This document shows, piece by piece, positions 63,087-64,000 of a stretch of 64,000 nucleotides of DNA. The first letter of the stretch is position 1. Every line of letters begins with the position of its first letter. A program made the position numbers and the translations under genes. The stretch is taken from contig NZ_QVMU01000021.1 of assembly GCF_003605645.1 (NCBI RefSeq), positions 1 to 64,000 on the forward strand, in the 5' to 3' direction. The stretch comes from Vibrio sinensis (lineage in GTDB: Bacteria > Pseudomonadota > Gammaproteobacteria > Enterobacterales > Vibrionaceae). The notes below the pieces were generated by a model. That model made no database searches. It was not told the DNA's origin and was given only the letters and a program-made list of their open reading frames with translations.

Positions 63087-64000
63087 ATGACAAGGATGAA
63101 AGCGTTTTTACTAATATTATTATTATTGCCCATACCATCATGGGCAATGTCTTATTTTGAAGAGCTTGGTTGGATAAACTCGGAGAGTAAAGTACCGAGT
63201 TTATTGTTGTATCCCGAGCAGGTAGAGGCTTTGTATCAAGATGAACCAAATTTGATCTGGCACGACATGCAAGAAAGTACACAACTAGAATTCCAGCTTG
63301 AGATTATCCAACGTGCAGGTTTCAGTCCTTTAATTTCCCGTCAACTTAGCTACTTACGTTTCTATAGAAAAAGTAATCTTTGGTATGAATATGACCTACT
63401 CGCAACGGATACGCTGATTTTTTATATGAGCTATGCTGAGCAAGCCAAGCGCATGGGGCATGCATGGTTTTTTGAGGGTAAGTTAAATAGTGTTCTTCCA
63501 CCACCGAGTGAAGAGGCATTATTTGAATTACGAAATTCGGCAAGTAGCAGTCAGTTAGCAGAGCTGATAGAAACCTATACGCCAGATACGAACGGCTATA
63601 TGAATTTAATTAACGCCTATTTAGAGGTGGCTCATCATCAAGGCAAACAGTTGCCCAAATACCAACAATCTGGAGTTAAGCGTGTTGGTGACCAATTAGA
63701 AAACAAACCACTGCTTCTTGAACGACTCAAAGTTGTCGATGTTGATCTTGACGGAGTTAGAATAGATATATCATGGTACGACAAGACGCTAGAGGTTGCT
63801 ATTAAGCAGTTTCAAGGGATACACGGACTGTATCGTGACGGTGTGATTGGTCCTAATACGATGAAATGGCTCAATATGGCGGTTGAAGATCGTATGGCGA
63901 TGTTAGCTCTGAATGCTGAACGTGCGCGAATTTGGCCTGATCAACGAGAGAGACTAATCCTAGTAAATGTTCCTGGTTTTGATATGGAATATTGGTATGG
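63087..64000 (+). CDS. L,D-transpeptidase, YcbB/LdtD-like (3' end beyond window)
   Basis: Partial at the right edge; 304 residues visible. A cleavable signal peptide (MKAFLLILLLLPIPSWA) is followed by an N-terminal scaffold, then a peptidoglycan-binding domain (TLEVAIKQFQGIHGLYRDGVIGPNTMKWLNM) and the first residues of the YkuD catalytic domain (ERLILVNVPGFDMEYW). It should cross-link peptidoglycan through a catalytic Cys that would lie downstream. ATG 63087 (AGAGTGG upstream) is taken as start; ATG 63096 is alternative. Confidence 0.88.
   Translation, partial: MTRMKAFLLILLLLPIPSWAMSYFEELGWINSESKVPSLLLYPEQVEALYQDEPNLIWHDMQESTQLEFQLEIIQRAGFSPLISRQLSYLRFYRKSNLWYEYDLLATDTLIFYMSYAEQAKRMGHAWFFEGKLNSVLPPPSEEALFELRNSASSSQLAELIETYTPDTNGYMNLINAYLEVAHHQGKQLPKYQQSGVKRVGDQLENKPLLLERLKVVDVDLDGVRIDISWYDKTLEVAIKQFQGIHGLYRDGVIGPNTMKWLNMAVEDRMAMLALNAERARIWPDQRERLILVNVPGFDMEYWY

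Noticed and set aside
63055..63543. Two minus-strand frames opposite the L,D-transpeptidase start
   Set aside because: The plus strand has a signal peptide and recognisable peptidoglycan-binding domain across the same bases.

Overview
The window reads as chromosomal DNA of a marine Vibrio or close Vibrionaceae relative. The best evidence is the protein content: AspC, AsnS, SdaA/SdaC, TyrR, RibA and QueD all look like the Vibrio/enteric forms. Gene order also shows gammaproteobacterial synteny (mglBAC, malX-malY, sdaC-sdaA-nudix-pabB, ycjX-ycjF-tyrR), and base composition is moderate to AT-rich. No rRNA, tRNA, CRISPR array, phage or integron was seen. The only mobile-type gene is an IS200-like/RAYT transposase near the left end. 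The right end cuts a gene.

Layout. 1-2.2 kb: transposase with short flanking direct repeats and a tiny membrane-peptide gene. 2.3-6.8 kb: an oversized RecX-like protein and two membrane diguanylate cyclases. 7.1-10.8 kb: the galactose ABC importer mglBAC. 11.2-12.2 kb: a DUF1456 protein and an unknown protein. 12.3-20.9 kb: a divergently controlled cluster (LysR; RidA; aldehyde dehydrogenase; M19-like protein; BCCT carrier; 581-residue unknown; DUF3726-like). 21.4-25.6 kb: cold-shock protein, LysR with divergent PACE efflux gene, and an Old Yellow Enzyme reductase. 25.6-35.7 kb: aspC, a von Willebrand A lipoprotein, the malX-malY-M20 peptidase operon with an unusual divergent regulator, and two paralogous small proteins. 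36-41.3 kb: asnS, a chemoreceptor with a predicted periplasmic heme c, queD and a soluble double-PAS chemoreceptor. 41.5-49 kb: serine catabolism (sdaC, sdaA), nudix hydrolase, H-NOX gas sensor with its hybrid kinase, pabB. 49-58 kb: class I fumarase, ycjX-ycjF-tyrR-rimJ and following housekeeping genes, ribA. 58-64 kb: a probable Fur-controlled imelysin / di-heme protein / DUF1513 iron-related cluster and the start of an L,D-transpeptidase.

How the genes work together. The window is rich in nutrient uptake and sensing: galactose, a MalX-type sugar, serine and a probable betaine-like osmolyte. The most promising undescribed system is the 12.3-20.9 kb cluster. Its BCCT carrier implies a quaternary-amine substrate. 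Its M19-type protein has lost one metal half-site but resembles the form found beside bacterial betaine demethylation genes. Two further genes of unknown function are translationally coupled at its end. Starts were adjusted from the longest open frame wherever a Shine-Dalgarno sequence or family length favoured an internal codon. All functional calls rest on reading translated sequence and remembered family features; no database search was run.
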